Part shown: positions 36,325 through 44,365 of the stretch, one piece after another
Position numbering within the stretch: position 1 is the first letter of the stretch
Layout: the number at the start of each line of letters is the position of its first letter
NCBI RefSeq assembly: GCF_900215485.1
Contig: NZ_OCMZ01000002.1
Location: 558,001-622,000 of the forward strand
Source of the DNA: Nitrosovibrio sp. Nv4
GTDB taxonomy: Bacteria; Pseudomonadota; Gammaproteobacteria; Burkholderiales; Nitrosomonadaceae
Length of the DNA stretch: 64,000 bases
Direction: 5' to 3'
Translations under genes and position numbers: made by a program
Notes under the pieces: model-generated
What the model saw: only the letters and a program-made list of their open reading frames with translations
Told to the model about the DNA's origin: nothing
Database searches by the model: none

Positions 36325-37458
36325 TTAAGCAGTCTGGCGGCGGCGCACGATAAAGCCTAGCAGGCCCAGACCGGCCAACAGCATGGCATAGGTTTCGGGT
36401 TCGGGGATAAGGCCCGTGACTGCGACTTGCCCCAGGTTATTGATTCCTCGGGCACCCGTTAGAACAACTCCATCTGGCAGACTCACCAACGAGTTTAAGT
36501 CGGTCATGCCCACGCCATTGGGGCCGGTGATAAAAGCGTACTGATCACCTGTGGCCGTGGTGGACCACCCCACCACCTGCCCGGCGTCATTGATGCCATA
36601 GGCCTGACTGAAATCTCCCCCCAGTGTGCCGAGGTCGGTCATGCCCACGCCATTGGGGCCGGTGATAAAAGCGTGCTGATCACCTGTGGCCGTGTAGGAG
36701 ATCCCCACCACCTGCCCGGCGTCGTTGATGCCAAAGGCTAAACTGGGATCTCCCCCCAGTGTGCCGAGATCGGTCATGCCCACGCCATTGGGGCCGGTGA
36801 TAAAAGCATGGTTATCTGGACCCGTGCCGGAGGACCCCACGACCTGCCCGGCGTCGTTGATGCCAATGGCGAAACTGAAACCTCCACCCAGTGTGCCGAG
36901 ATCGGTCATGCCCACGCCATTGGGGCCGGTGATAAAAGCGTGCCGAGCACCTGTGGCCGTGTCGGAGTACCCCACCACCTGCCCGGCGTCGTTGATGCCA
37001 GTGGCGAAACTGAAATCTCGCCCCAGTGTGCCGAGATCGGTCATGCCCACGCCATTGGGGCCGGTGATAAAAGCGTGCTGAGCAAAATCCGTGGTGGACG
37101 ACCCCACCACCTGCCCGGCGTCGTTGATGCCAGTGGCTTCACTGTTACCGCCAGCTACTCCAACTCCATCTAGCGTCCCGAGATCGGTCATGCCAACGCC
37201 ATTGGGGCCGGTGATAAAGGCATGGAAATAACCTCCGGCCGTGAGGTACGCCCCCACCACCTGCCCGGCGTCGTTGATGCCAATGGCGAAACTGGAACCT
37301 CCACCCAGCGACCCGAGATCGGTCAGTCCTTTGCCATTGGAGTCCACGATGAATGCATGGTGCTGTTGTGCGGAGACAGGGGAAACAAAACCAAGCCCGG
37401 TACTCAGGGCTGCGGTCAGAATCAAGCCATGGATTGTAGAGCTATGGGTAATTTTCAT
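36325..37458 (-). CDS. HAF-repeat PEP-CTERM protein 1
   Basis: 377 residues. Signal peptide (GLILTAALSTGLGFVSPVSA-Q), then about seven repeats of 43-45 residues, each with HAFITGPNGVGMTDLGTLGG, a variable stretch and GINDAGQVVG, which is the HAF repeat. The C-terminus LIPEPETYAMLLAGLGLLGF plus basic tail is a PEP-CTERM sorting signal. It starts at an ATG with GGAGAGAAATC upstream. The repeats would stack as a beta-propeller- or solenoid-like surface protein. Repeats are nearly identical at DNA level. Confidence 0.85.
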   Translation of the reverse strand: MKITHSSTIHGLILTAALSTGLGFVSPVSAQQHHAFIVDSNGKGLTDLGSLGGGSSFAIGINDAGQVVGAYLTAGGYFHAFITGPNGVGMTDLGTLDGVGVAGGNSEATGINDAGQVVGSSTTDFAQHAFITGPNGVGMTDLGTLGRDFSFATGINDAGQVVGYSDTATGARHAFITGPNGVGMTDLGTLGGGFSFAIGINDAGQVVGSSGTGPDNHAFITGPNGVGMTDLGTLGGDPSLAFGINDAGQVVGISYTATGDQHAFITGPNGVGMTDLGTLGGDFSQAYGINDAGQVVGWSTTATGDQYAFITGPNGVGMTDLNSLVSLPDGVVLTGARGINNLGQVAVTGLIPEPETYAMLLAGLGLLGFIVRRRQTA

Positions 37459-37978
37459 GATTTCTCTCCGTTGACAGAGGGTTTTTAAAGATTCGGGGCT
37501 TTTGCTGATTTTTCAAAAGCGCGCCGACAGGGCGGTCCCCTGGGTCAAAGATAACTGCCCGGCCCCCCAGCCACCATTTCTCACAACTTAGTTTAGATCA
37601 AATTAGGGAAAAACATATGAACCGAACGGCCTATCCAGCGGAAGGCATCTACTCCTGGTTTCACAAACACTGAGCAGTAGCGACGACGGACTGTTTTGTA
37701 TCGAAAGCAGCAGCTTGAATCTGACAACCAGGGTCGGATCAAATCTCAACTACTACAATTAATCAGCCTAGCGTTTTATTCCGCGGCTGAGCTTTTCAGA
37801 AGCTGTAACTGCTATTGCCCTATCGTCCTCATACGATATGCTTTTCATCGCTCCGTAGGGGGTGCGACGTCGAAAGCGTCAAGTGCATGCCGGATCACTC
37901 GCTTGCCGTCCCTGTCTTGCTGATACACGTAGTCTTTATCGGTGTGCAATATGACTCCGATGGAGGTTTTGGCCTTGT
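37459..37978. other. Gene-free interval upstream of HAF gene 1
   Basis: No clear gene. A minus-strand open stretch (37848-37985) reads TSIGVILHTDKDYVYQQDRD and GKRVIRHALDAF, which looks protein-like but has no start and no family I know; possibly another gene scrap. Confidence 0.35.
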
Positions 37979-38293
37979 CTGAGAAAACAGGCGTTCGGCA
38001 CTGTGTCAAAACAGCATCTGGCAGAGCTGGCCTTTGGCCGGGACGTGACAGTGCAGTGGGATAAGCGCGACCGCTATCAGCGTATCCTGGGAAAAGTGCT
38101 GGTGGACAGGGTGGATGCAAACCTTGAGCAGATCAGGGCAGGGCTGGCGTGGCATTACAAGCACTATGCCAGGGATCAGCAGCCGACCGACCGTATTCTA
38201 TATGCCGAGGCGGAAGAAGCCGCGAGTCATAGCGGGGTTGGGCTGTGGCGCGATCCGGCGCTTATCCCTCCCTGGGATTTTCGGCGCAAGTGA
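37979..38293 (+). pseudogene. Thermonuclease (SNase-like), C-terminal remnant
   Basis: Reads KQAFGTVSKQHLAELAFGRD, VTVQWDKRDRYQRILGKVLV, NLEQIRAGLAWHYKHYARDQ and ends with SHSGVGLWRDPALIPPWDFR. These are the second half of the staphylococcal-nuclease-like fold: the KRDRYQRILGKV segment holds the catalytic arginine, and AGLAWHYKHY and GLWRD are conserved. The signal peptide and first strands, including the first catalytic arginine and the metal aspartate, are missing upstream of 37979, so it cannot be active. Confidence 0.7.
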
Positions 38294-38308
38294 AGGGTTA
38301 AATGTGTC

Positions 38309-38662
38309 CTACCACTCGCAGATAAAGTGCGCGAGATCGCTTCTGCTGGAGCCAGGAACAAGTTCAAACCATTCGGTTGGCCTTATCTTTATGTTTTGTG
38401 CTGTACCTTCGCCGTAGCCAATCTCGCGCATCTGGCGAGTCTTGCAGTTTGTCTCGGTTCTCGTGAAGCCCACTGATTCAAGGCCGATTCGTTTATGCAG
38501 GACCCGAACAATATTCCCCGACTTCTTTGATTCCAGCAGATAGTACTTTCCCTTATCGCCCTGCACGCTTCGAGGTATCGGTGTTTCGCTTTGCGCATAT
38601 GCAATGGATGCTGCAAAAATACTGACAAGCGCCGCCATCAATACAAATAGCAGTCTTTTCAT
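38309..38662 (-). CDS. Exported hypothetical protein
   Basis: 117 residues from the ATG at 38660-38662 (MKRLLFVLMAALVSIFAASI, cleavage at AYA-QS). Mature part: YYLLESKKSGNIVRVLHKRI, ESVGFTRTETNCKTRQMREI and WFELVPGSSRSDLAHFICEW, with two cysteines likely disulfide linked. The SGNIVRVLHKRI..FTRTETNC pattern is common in small secreted proteins whose role is unknown. Convergent with the thermonuclease remnant, 15 bases apart. Confidence 0.6.
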   Translation of the reverse strand: MKRLLFVLMAALVSIFAASIAYAQSETPIPRSVQGDKGKYYLLESKKSGNIVRVLHKRIGLESVGFTRTETNCKTRQMREIGYGEGTAQNIKIRPTEWFELVPGSSRSDLAHFICEW

Positions 38663-39052
38663 GAGGAGCAATTGGAGCACATGGGTCTATTCATGGCTTC
38701 AATTCTAAGGTCTATAGCTGAACAAGCAATTGGACTTAAGTACGATGCTGCCTGAGGTGAGTAACCGGAGAACATGTGATTGTGTCCGCGGCCCTTGAAT
38801 TGCTTTTTGAGGATTGATTCCGATTCCCCGTTTTGCTTGCACCTGGTAGCGGAACAGTGCGACCGTCTGTTGCCAGATACGGATCAAGGGGGAGGGATTG
38901 ATATTGCCGTGTGGATGCGGGAGGGGGGAAAATTGCGCCTGTCGGGGAAGTACCGGCGGGTTTCTAAAATCCCATAGATGATGAAACCTTGGAAAGTGCA
39001 TTAAGCTAACTGAAAGTATAATAATCGATACATTTGGCGAGAATAGGTATGG

Positions 39053-39271
39053 ATGCCTCCGGTGGACCTCAAAACGATGACTGACGACGCCATGGCTCGA
39101 CTTCTTCGGCTGGGGATGGATAATGATGGCACAGCTTTCGTAAGCTCGATGATGCTGTTGATACTCATAATTGGAGTGATACATGCGGTCTTCTTCACCG
39201 AAGACGGTTTGATGATGTGGCCAGTGGTGGTGGTCCTTATGAGTCTCGGTGGATATCTCTTGTTGACCTGA
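39053..39271 (+). CDS. Small membrane protein
   Basis: 72 residues. A charged N-terminus (LKTMTDDAMARLLRLGMDND) is followed by two hydrophobic helices (SSMMLLILIIGVIHAVFF and MMWPVVVVLMSLGGYLLLT). The pattern is coherent and the antisense frame (38705-39442) is histidine-rich nonsense, so I prefer this strand. AGGT lies shortly upstream of the ATG. Confidence 0.5.
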   Translation: MPPVDLKTMTDDAMARLLRLGMDNDGTAFVSSMMLLILIIGVIHAVFFTEDGLMMWPVVVVLMSLGGYLLLT

Positions 39272-39482
39272 TTCCCTTCCATTAGCTCTTTGGCAAACCC
39301 GCCTCCATGCTGTCCGCGGGGCGGGCTCTATGTGCTTCGCACACCGGGCCGTTAGTCCCGGCCATCCGGTTACGATCCCTTTTGCAAACCTCCTCATAAA
39401 GATTTCGCGTCCCAGGCTGTGAAAAAACAGGACGCGAGTCATGACCCGAAAGCGCTAGTAGCGCTTGAACTTTTGATTGACG

Positions 39483-40630
39483 CTAAATTCGGACTTCTGC
39501 CTTCTTCCGCCGCGCCGTGAACCCAACCAACGCCAACCCAGCAAGCAGCATGGCATAGGTTTCAGGCTCCGGGACCGCGATAGCGATGACCTGCCCCGCA
39601 TTGTTAATTCCGTAAGCCGCGCTAAGGGAAAGCCCCTGCGGGAGATCCACCAGCGAATTGAGATCGATCATGCCCATCCCATCCCATCCGGACCGGTGAT
39701 AAAGGCTTGGGAGCCGCCCTCAAACGTGTCAGATAACCCTACCACCCGACCGGCATCGTTGATGTCATAAGCAAAGCTAAACCCCCCGCCTAACGTGCCC
39801 AGGTCCCTCATCTCCATTCCATCTGGCCCAGTAATGAAAGCATGGGTAGTAGAGCCTATACCAGTCTCAGACGATCCCACCACCTGTCCGGCATCGTTGA
39901 TGCCATGAGCAAAACTAACTTCCCCGCCTAACGTGCCCAGGTCCCTCATCTCCATTCCATCTGGCCCAGTAATGAAGGCATGTGAATCCCTTTCCCCTTC
40001 ACCCGTGGTAGACCATCCCACCACCTGCCCGGCATCGTTGATGTCATAAGCATCGCTAACCCCCCCGCCCAAATGACCAAGGTCCCTCATCCCCCTCCCA
40101 TCAAGGCCGGTGATGAAGGCATGTGGAGGTGTTTCAGTCGTGGTAGACCATCCCACCACCTGCCCCACATCGTTGATGCCACGAGCACTGCTGTCACCCC
40201 CGTGACCGGCGAGCGTGCCAAGATCTCTCATCCCCACTCCATCTGGGCCAGTAATGAAAGCATGGAAAGGTCTACCACCCGTGGTAGACCATCCCACCAC
40301 CTGACCCGCATCATTTACGTCAAGCGCATGGCTCTCATGTCCCCCTAAAGTGCCAAGATCCCTCACCCCCATTCCGTCAGGGCCGGTGATGAAAGCATGG
40401 TCAGTGCCTTCAGCCGTTTCAAACCCTCCTACCACCTGCCCGGCATCGTTGATGCCATAAGTTTCACTGATACCCCTGCCTAACCCGAGGTCAGTTACTG
40501 TCCTGGTGTTAAGATCAACAAGGTATGGACGTCCTTCTTGTGCGGTAGCATGGGTAACGAGGCCGAAACCGCTAATCAGGGCCGCGGCAAGGATCAGGCC
40601 GCGGACTTTGAAGCAAAGGCTGAGTGTCAT
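39483..40630 (-). pseudogene. HAF-repeat PEP-CTERM protein 2, frameshifted at a CATCC tract
   Basis: Starts at the ATG 40628-40630 (GGGGGATACC upstream). Signal peptide LILAAALISGFGLVTHATA-Q, then six HAF repeats (HAFITGPDGMGMRDLGTLGG; GINDAGQVVGWS). After GSQAFITGPDGMG the frame shifts: three tandem pentamers (CATCC on the plus strand, 39675-39689) replace the two needed for frame, and translation ends in WA. The rest, MIDLNSLVDLPQGLSL and a good PEP-CTERM signal (VPEPETYAMLLAGLALVGF), lies in the next frame at 39483-39677. One unit less would restore the gene. Confidence 0.75.
39675..39689. repeat. Pentanucleotide tandem repeat (CATCC)x3
   Basis: Three perfect CATCC units inside the last HAF repeat of gene 2. 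The unit length is not a multiple of three, so slippage by one unit switches the C-terminal sorting signal in or out of frame. Confidence 0.75.
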
Positions 40631-40670
40631 GGTATCCCCCGGCAAAGTAGCGTTCAGCATCTATTGTTTA

Positions 40671-40708
40671 AAATTAGGTGATGGAACTCAAGCTGTCAAA
40701 GACAAATT
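40671..40708 (+). repeat. Dispersed HAF/SRAP upstream repeat, copy 2
   Basis: AAATTAGGTGATGGAACTCA followed by AGCTGTCAAAGACAAATT, lying upstream of HAF gene 2 on the side away from it. Almost identical to 45511-45550 and close to 43418-43456. Here no SRAP gene follows. Confidence 0.7.
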
Positions 40709-41077
40709 CCATATCTGTAGTCCTTTTCGCATATCAGGCTTTGAAAAAGCTTTTGCAGTTATTACACTGACGCGACACCAATATCCAGGTGTACACATGC
40801 TGCTCAACACCTTGCGGCCATTCTTCTCATAACCAGCATTCTTTCCAAATCCCTTCAAGCTTTCCTGTCGCCGAGAATGTGTAAGGCGAGTTTTTTCACA
40901 GCCTGGTCCGCGAAAATTTCCCCTGTATCTCGCTTCCTGCTGTCACAGGCCACGCCAGCCGCTACGCGGTGCGCTTTGCCTGTCATGGCCTCTGATCCTC
41001 AAGCGTTGCTTGCGGCCGCAGCTCACTTGAATGCCATCCCTGACGGCCCAGGCCCTGCTCATCCCCACATTGAATCT

Positions 41078-41119
41078 CCCCACAAGCGCCCCCAATCTCT
41101 GCGAGGGGGACTTGTGGGG
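41078..41119. promoter_or_regulatory. Large hairpin upstream of ardC
   Basis: CCCCACAAG (41078-41086) pairs perfectly with CTTGTGGGG (41111-41119); inside, CCCCC and GGGGG add a second stem. This is a long, GC-rich structure about 180 bases before the ardC start. It may act in single-stranded DNA or in the leader RNA. Confidence 0.5.
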
Positions 41120-41192
41120 GGATAAACATTTCATGCGGGGCCAGATACATCGGCCCTGCATTTGCCCGTCATCCAACCCCGCCCATTCCCAA

Positions 41193-41214
41193 CCCTTGCC
41201 CGTGAGGGCAAGGG
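41193..41214. promoter_or_regulatory. Perfect 9-bp hairpin upstream of ardC
   Basis: CCCTTGCCC-GTGA-GGGCAAGGG, a perfect 9-bp stem with a four-base loop. No T-run follows. Lies between the larger hairpin and the ardC start. Confidence 0.5.
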
Positions 41215-41300
41215 CTATCCCCACTCCCGTCGCCCCCAGGGCGAGGCGAGGAGAGTCCGAGCGAGAGGATCAGTTTTTAACCCAACCGCGAGGAGAAACC

Positions 41301-42172
41301 ATGAATTCCGCCGCTTCAAAGAAAAAGGATTTATATGCCCAAGTCACGGATTCGATCATTGCCACCATGGAAGCAGGCATGACAAGCCGGATAGCGTGGA
41401 CTCGAACAGGTCACGGCGTACCCTGCAACCATAAGACTGGCATAGCCTATCAGGGCGTGAATGTGCTTTTGCTCTGGGCTGATGCAATGAAAAACGGCTA
41501 TGCAAGCGACAGATGGCTGACCTACAAACAAGCCGCGGAAATGGGTGGCCAAGTCCGCAAGGGCGAAAAGAGCGTGGAGTGCATCTTTTTTGGGACAGTC
41601 GAGCGCGAGTCGAAGAAAAAGGACGAGGGCAACGAGACGACTGAAACAGTGCGCGTCATTCGTCCCTTCCGGCTGTTCAATCTTGACCAGATAGACGGCA
41701 TCGAGGCGCCACAGGCAGATGCGAAGCTCGACGAATTCCAGCAGATAGAGGCTGCGGAAAATGTTCTGACGCAATCTGGCGCGGTTATTCGGGAAGAGGG
41801 CGACAAGGCGTTTTATCGCCCTTCGACCGACCAAATCCACATGCCGGAGCGCAAATGTTTTTCATCTGAGATAGAGTTCTACAGCGTGGCCCTGCATGAG
41901 TTAACGCATTGGGACTGGCGCAAGTCACCGGCTGGCACGGGATTTTTCCGGGCGCTTCGGGACGGAAGCTTATGCTTTTGAGGAATTGATTGCCGAGCTG
42001 GGAAGTGCTTTTCTAAACGCGGACTTGGGCTTTTCCGCAGCACGCAGGTTACATCGAAGCATGGTTGAGAGTGCTAAAGAACGACAAGCGGGCCATATTC
42101 ACCGCCGCAAGTCAGGCGAGCAAGGCGCACCATTACATCATGGGCCTAGTAGAAGGGAAGCGAGAGCAATAG
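41301..42172 (+). pseudogene. ardC: ArdC-like antirestriction protein, two frameshifts
   Basis: Starts MNSAASKKKDLYAQVTDSII with GAGGAGAAACC upstream. The N-terminal ssDNA-binding part is intact (GVPCNHKTGIAYQGVNVLLL; WLTYKQAAEMGGQVRKGEKS), followed by the zincin motif HELTHW. One extra G at 41911-41913 then shifts the frame; in the next frame it reads TGASHRLARDFSGRFGTEAY and AFEELIAELGSAFLNADLGF. A second shift near 42045 leads to AGYIEAWLRVLKNDKRAIFT and a final TAG at 42170-42172. All three parts match the DUF1738/ArdC layout, which protects incoming plasmids from restriction. Dead as it stands. Confidence 0.75.
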
Positions 42173-42245
42173 GCGGCCCAACGTGAAATGTCGTTTATTA
42201 AGATAAGGCCACGAGCCGGCCTTATCTTAAGGGCAGACCTCAAAT
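42161..42245 (+). repeat. Segmental duplication boundary, copy A
   Basis: From the last codons of ardC (GCGAGAGCAATAGGCGGCC) through the terminator hairpin into the HAF gene end. It recurs at 44280-44365 with few differences, so this segment including the HAF gene was duplicated. Confidence 0.7.
42200..42228. terminator. Bidirectional terminator between ardC and HAF gene 3
   Basis: AAGATAAGGCC-ACGAGCC-GGCCTTATCTT, perfect 11-bp stem. The A/T-rich ends supply short T-runs on both strands. Serves HAF gene 3 (minus) and ardC (plus). Confidence 0.65.
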
Positions 42246-43376
42246 ATCAGCACTCATGGCCTTCTTGCGCCACCCGATGAACCCGATCAAACCCAACCCA
42301 GCGAGCATCAAGGCATAGGTTTTGGGTTCGGGAACAGCTAAAACTCCTAAAGCAATGACTTGTCCATTGTTATTGATGTGTCTGGCATCAACTAGAACCA
42401 TCCTCGTCCACTCCCACAGGTCAACTAGCGAATTAAGGTCTGTCATGCCTTCCCCATTCGGGCCGGTGATAAACGCTCTACTGTGACCTGATGGGAGGTA
42501 GGCTGCTCCCACAACCTGCCCGGCATCATTGATGCCAAGAGCCCGGGAGCCGTCGTAATTATCAACTAAGCTGTCCAGATTCCTCATCCCCATACCATCA
42601 GGACCGGTGATGAAAGCGTGTCCCTCTCCAGAGGCCGTAGAAGACTCTCCCACCACCTGCCCGGCATCGTTGATGCCCCAGGCGTAGCTATAATCTCCGC
42701 CTAAGGTGCCAAGGTCTCTCATCCCCATGCCATCAGCGCCGGTGATGAAGGCATGTTGATACCCTTCAGCAGTGATAGAAGTACCCGCTACCTGCCCGGC
42801 ATTGTTAATACCCTCAATAGCGCCGTGAACGCCCAACGTGCCAAGGCTTCTCATCCCCATGCCATCAGGGCCGGTGATGAAGGCATGTTGATACCCTTCA
42901 GCAGTGGTAGAAATACCCGCTATCTGCCCCACATCGTTGATGCCAGCAGCCCTGATCCAACGACCACCTAACGTGCCAACGCTTCTCATCTCCATGCCAT
43001 CAGGGCCGGTGATGAAGGCATATTGATACCCTTCAGCAGTGGTAGAAGTACCCGCTATCTGCCCCACATCGTTGATGCCAGCAGCCCCGCTCCAATGACC
43101 ACCTAACGTGCCAAGGCTTCTCATCCCCATGCCATCAGGGCCGGTGATGAAAGCATGGTCAGTGCCTTCAGCCGTTTCAAACTCTCCTACCACCTGCCCC
43201 GCATCGTTGATGTCCTCCGGGAAGATGAAATAATCAAGGGAGGTTGCTGTCCTGCTGTTGAGGTCGATGAAAAAGAAGTCAACTTGGGCACTGGCATTAG
43301 TACCGAGACCTAGGAAGCTAATCAGGAATGTGCTCAGAATGAGGTTGCGGACTTTGAAGCAATGGCTGAGTGTCAT
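42240..43376 (-). CDS. HAF-repeat PEP-CTERM protein 3
   Basis: 378 residues from the ATG 43374-43376 (GGAGGATACC upstream). Signal peptide LILSTFLISFLGLGTNASA-Q, about seven HAF repeats (HAFITGPDGMGMRSLGTLGG; GINDVGQIAGTSTTAEGYQ), and a PEP-CTERM signal (VPEPKTYALMLAGLGLIGFI plus basic tail). Divergent from the SRAP gene across the dispersed repeat at 43418-43456. Its repeats differ from gene 1 mainly by IAG for VVG and by AEGYQ. Confidence 0.85.
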   Translation of the reverse strand: MTLSHCFKVRNLILSTFLISFLGLGTNASAQVDFFFIDLNSRTATSLDYFIFPEDINDAGQVVGEFETAEGTDHAFITGPDGMGMRSLGTLGGHWSGAAGINDVGQIAGTSTTAEGYQYAFITGPDGMEMRSVGTLGGRWIRAAGINDVGQIAGISTTAEGYQHAFITGPDGMGMRSLGTLGVHGAIEGINNAGQVAGTSITAEGYQHAFITGADGMGMRDLGTLGGDYSYAWGINDAGQVVGESSTASGEGHAFITGPDGMGMRNLDSLVDNYDGSRALGINDAGQVVGAAYLPSGHSRAFITGPNGEGMTDLNSLVDLWEWTRMVLVDARHINNNGQVIALGVLAVPEPKTYALMLAGLGLIGFIGWRKKAMSADI

Positions 43377-43417
43377 GGTATCCTCCAGCAAGAGTGGGTT
43401 TAGCAATCCATTGCTTC

Positions 43418-43456
43418 AAAGTAGGTGATGGAATTCAGGCTGTCAAAGCTGACCTC
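43418..43456 (+). repeat. Dispersed HAF/SRAP upstream repeat, copy 3
   Basis: AAAGTAGGTGATGGAATTCA followed by GGCTGTCAAAGCTGACC, lying in the divergent region between HAF gene 3 and the intact SRAP start. Probably carries one or both promoters. Confidence 0.65.
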
Positions 43457-43467
43457 TATTTCTATTT

Positions 43468-44100
43468 ATGTGCGGACGATTTGAGCAATCTGGGACTCGT
43501 AAGCATTACGCGCGTGCGTTAGGCGCAGACATGAGCAATGATCTGGACTGGACCGGTGGCGACCATATTGCTATGTATAACATCGCGCCTGGCCTGTGCC
43601 CCTGGATGATAATGCTACACGATCGTAGACTGGATTTTATCGGCCATACCTGGGGCTATCGGACTCCCGAAGAAGCTGCTGCAAAGAAAAAACCGTGGAT
43701 AAACGCTCGGATCGAGAAGGCTTTAACCGGGCGCTACTTCCGGCACATGTTTCGCGAAGGGCGAGTAATTATTCCCGGAGGTGGATGGTTCGAATGGACG
43801 CTTGAAAACGGCCAAAAACAGCCTCGGTATATAAAACGGAAGGATGTCGAGCCGATTTTCATGGCAGGGATAACGAACTTCAAGCCATATATTCAGCAAA
43901 ACGTTGAAGTCGGATTTGTGATCGTCACGGAGGACAGCGGCGGCGGCATGGTCGATATTCACGATCGAAGGCCCGTGGTGCTAGCACCGGAGGATGCGTG
44001 GCGCTGGCTGGATGTAGATACACCAGTTGAGGAAGCGGCGCATATAGCGCAATCACGTTCTTTGCCTAGCGACGCCTTCACTTGGGTGGAGGGTGGATAG
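43468..44100 (+). CDS. SOS response-associated peptidase (SRAP/YedK/HMCES), C-terminally frameshifted
   Basis: 210 residues. Catalytic Cys2 (MCGRFEQ), the conserved Asn and Arg in PWINARIEKA, Glu in GGWFEW and the His in MVDIHDRRPVVL are all present, so the active site that forms a thiazolidine crosslink with abasic sites in single-stranded DNA is intact. The frame ends early at a TAG: in another frame the DNA continues RAVNRADPSNNSRELLKPIA, the normal C-terminus. One base near 44090 accounts for this. It may still be active, since the lost part is not catalytic. Divergent from HAF gene 3. Confidence 0.85.
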   Translation: MCGRFEQSGTRKHYARALGADMSNDLDWTGGDHIAMYNIAPGLCPWMIMLHDRRLDFIGHTWGYRTPEEAAAKKKPWINARIEKALTGRYFRHMFREGRVIIPGGGWFEWTLENGQKQPRYIKRKDVEPIFMAGITNFKPYIQQNVEVGFVIVTEDSGGGMVDIHDRRPVVLAPEDAWRWLDVDTPVEEAAHIAQSRSLPSDAFTWVEGG

Positions 44101-44279
44101 AGCCGTGAACCGGGCCGATCCTTCTAACAACAGCAGGGAATTGTTAAAACCCATAGCGAGCGAGTCCTACATAGATCATCAGGATGAATAGACGGATCTA
44201 TTGGAAATCCCAAAATGGCAAAACCCAACGAAAAAAGCTACCGGTAATAGGTAGGTCCTATCAGCAAATGTGGAATTGA

Positions 44280-44365
44280 GCGAGAGCAACAGGCGGCCTG
44301 AAGTGAAATGTCGTTTATTAAGATAAGGCCATGAGTCGGCCTCATCTTAATGGCAGACCTCAAAC
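44280..44365 (+). repeat. Segmental duplication boundary, copy B
   Basis: Repeats 42161-42245, including the tail of the ardC coding sequence (GCGAGAGCAACAGGCGGCC), here without the rest of ardC. This shows the direction of duplication: block B was copied from next to ardC. Confidence 0.7.
44320..44348. terminator. Bidirectional terminator below HAF gene 4
   Basis: AAGATAAGGCC-ATGAGTC-GGCCTCATCTT, the diverged duplicate of the hairpin at 42200-42228, with one G-T type mismatch in the stem. Confidence 0.6.

Larger units (their letters stand above)
40709..41300. other. Gene-free leader region of ardC with two strong hairpins
   Basis: No protein-coding pattern. The stretch holds two strong stem-loops (41078-41119 and 41193-41214) and ends in the ribosome site CGCGAGGAGAAACC of ardC. 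Confidence 0.5.

Noticed and set aside
37845-38120. Minus-strand ORF of 91 codons
   Set aside because: Half is antisense to the thermonuclease remnant; the other half is noted only as a possible gene scrap.
38705-39442. Minus-strand ORF of 245 codons
   Set aside because: Histidine-, proline- and arginine-rich nonsense antisense to a coherent small membrane protein and non-coding DNA; no ribosome site.
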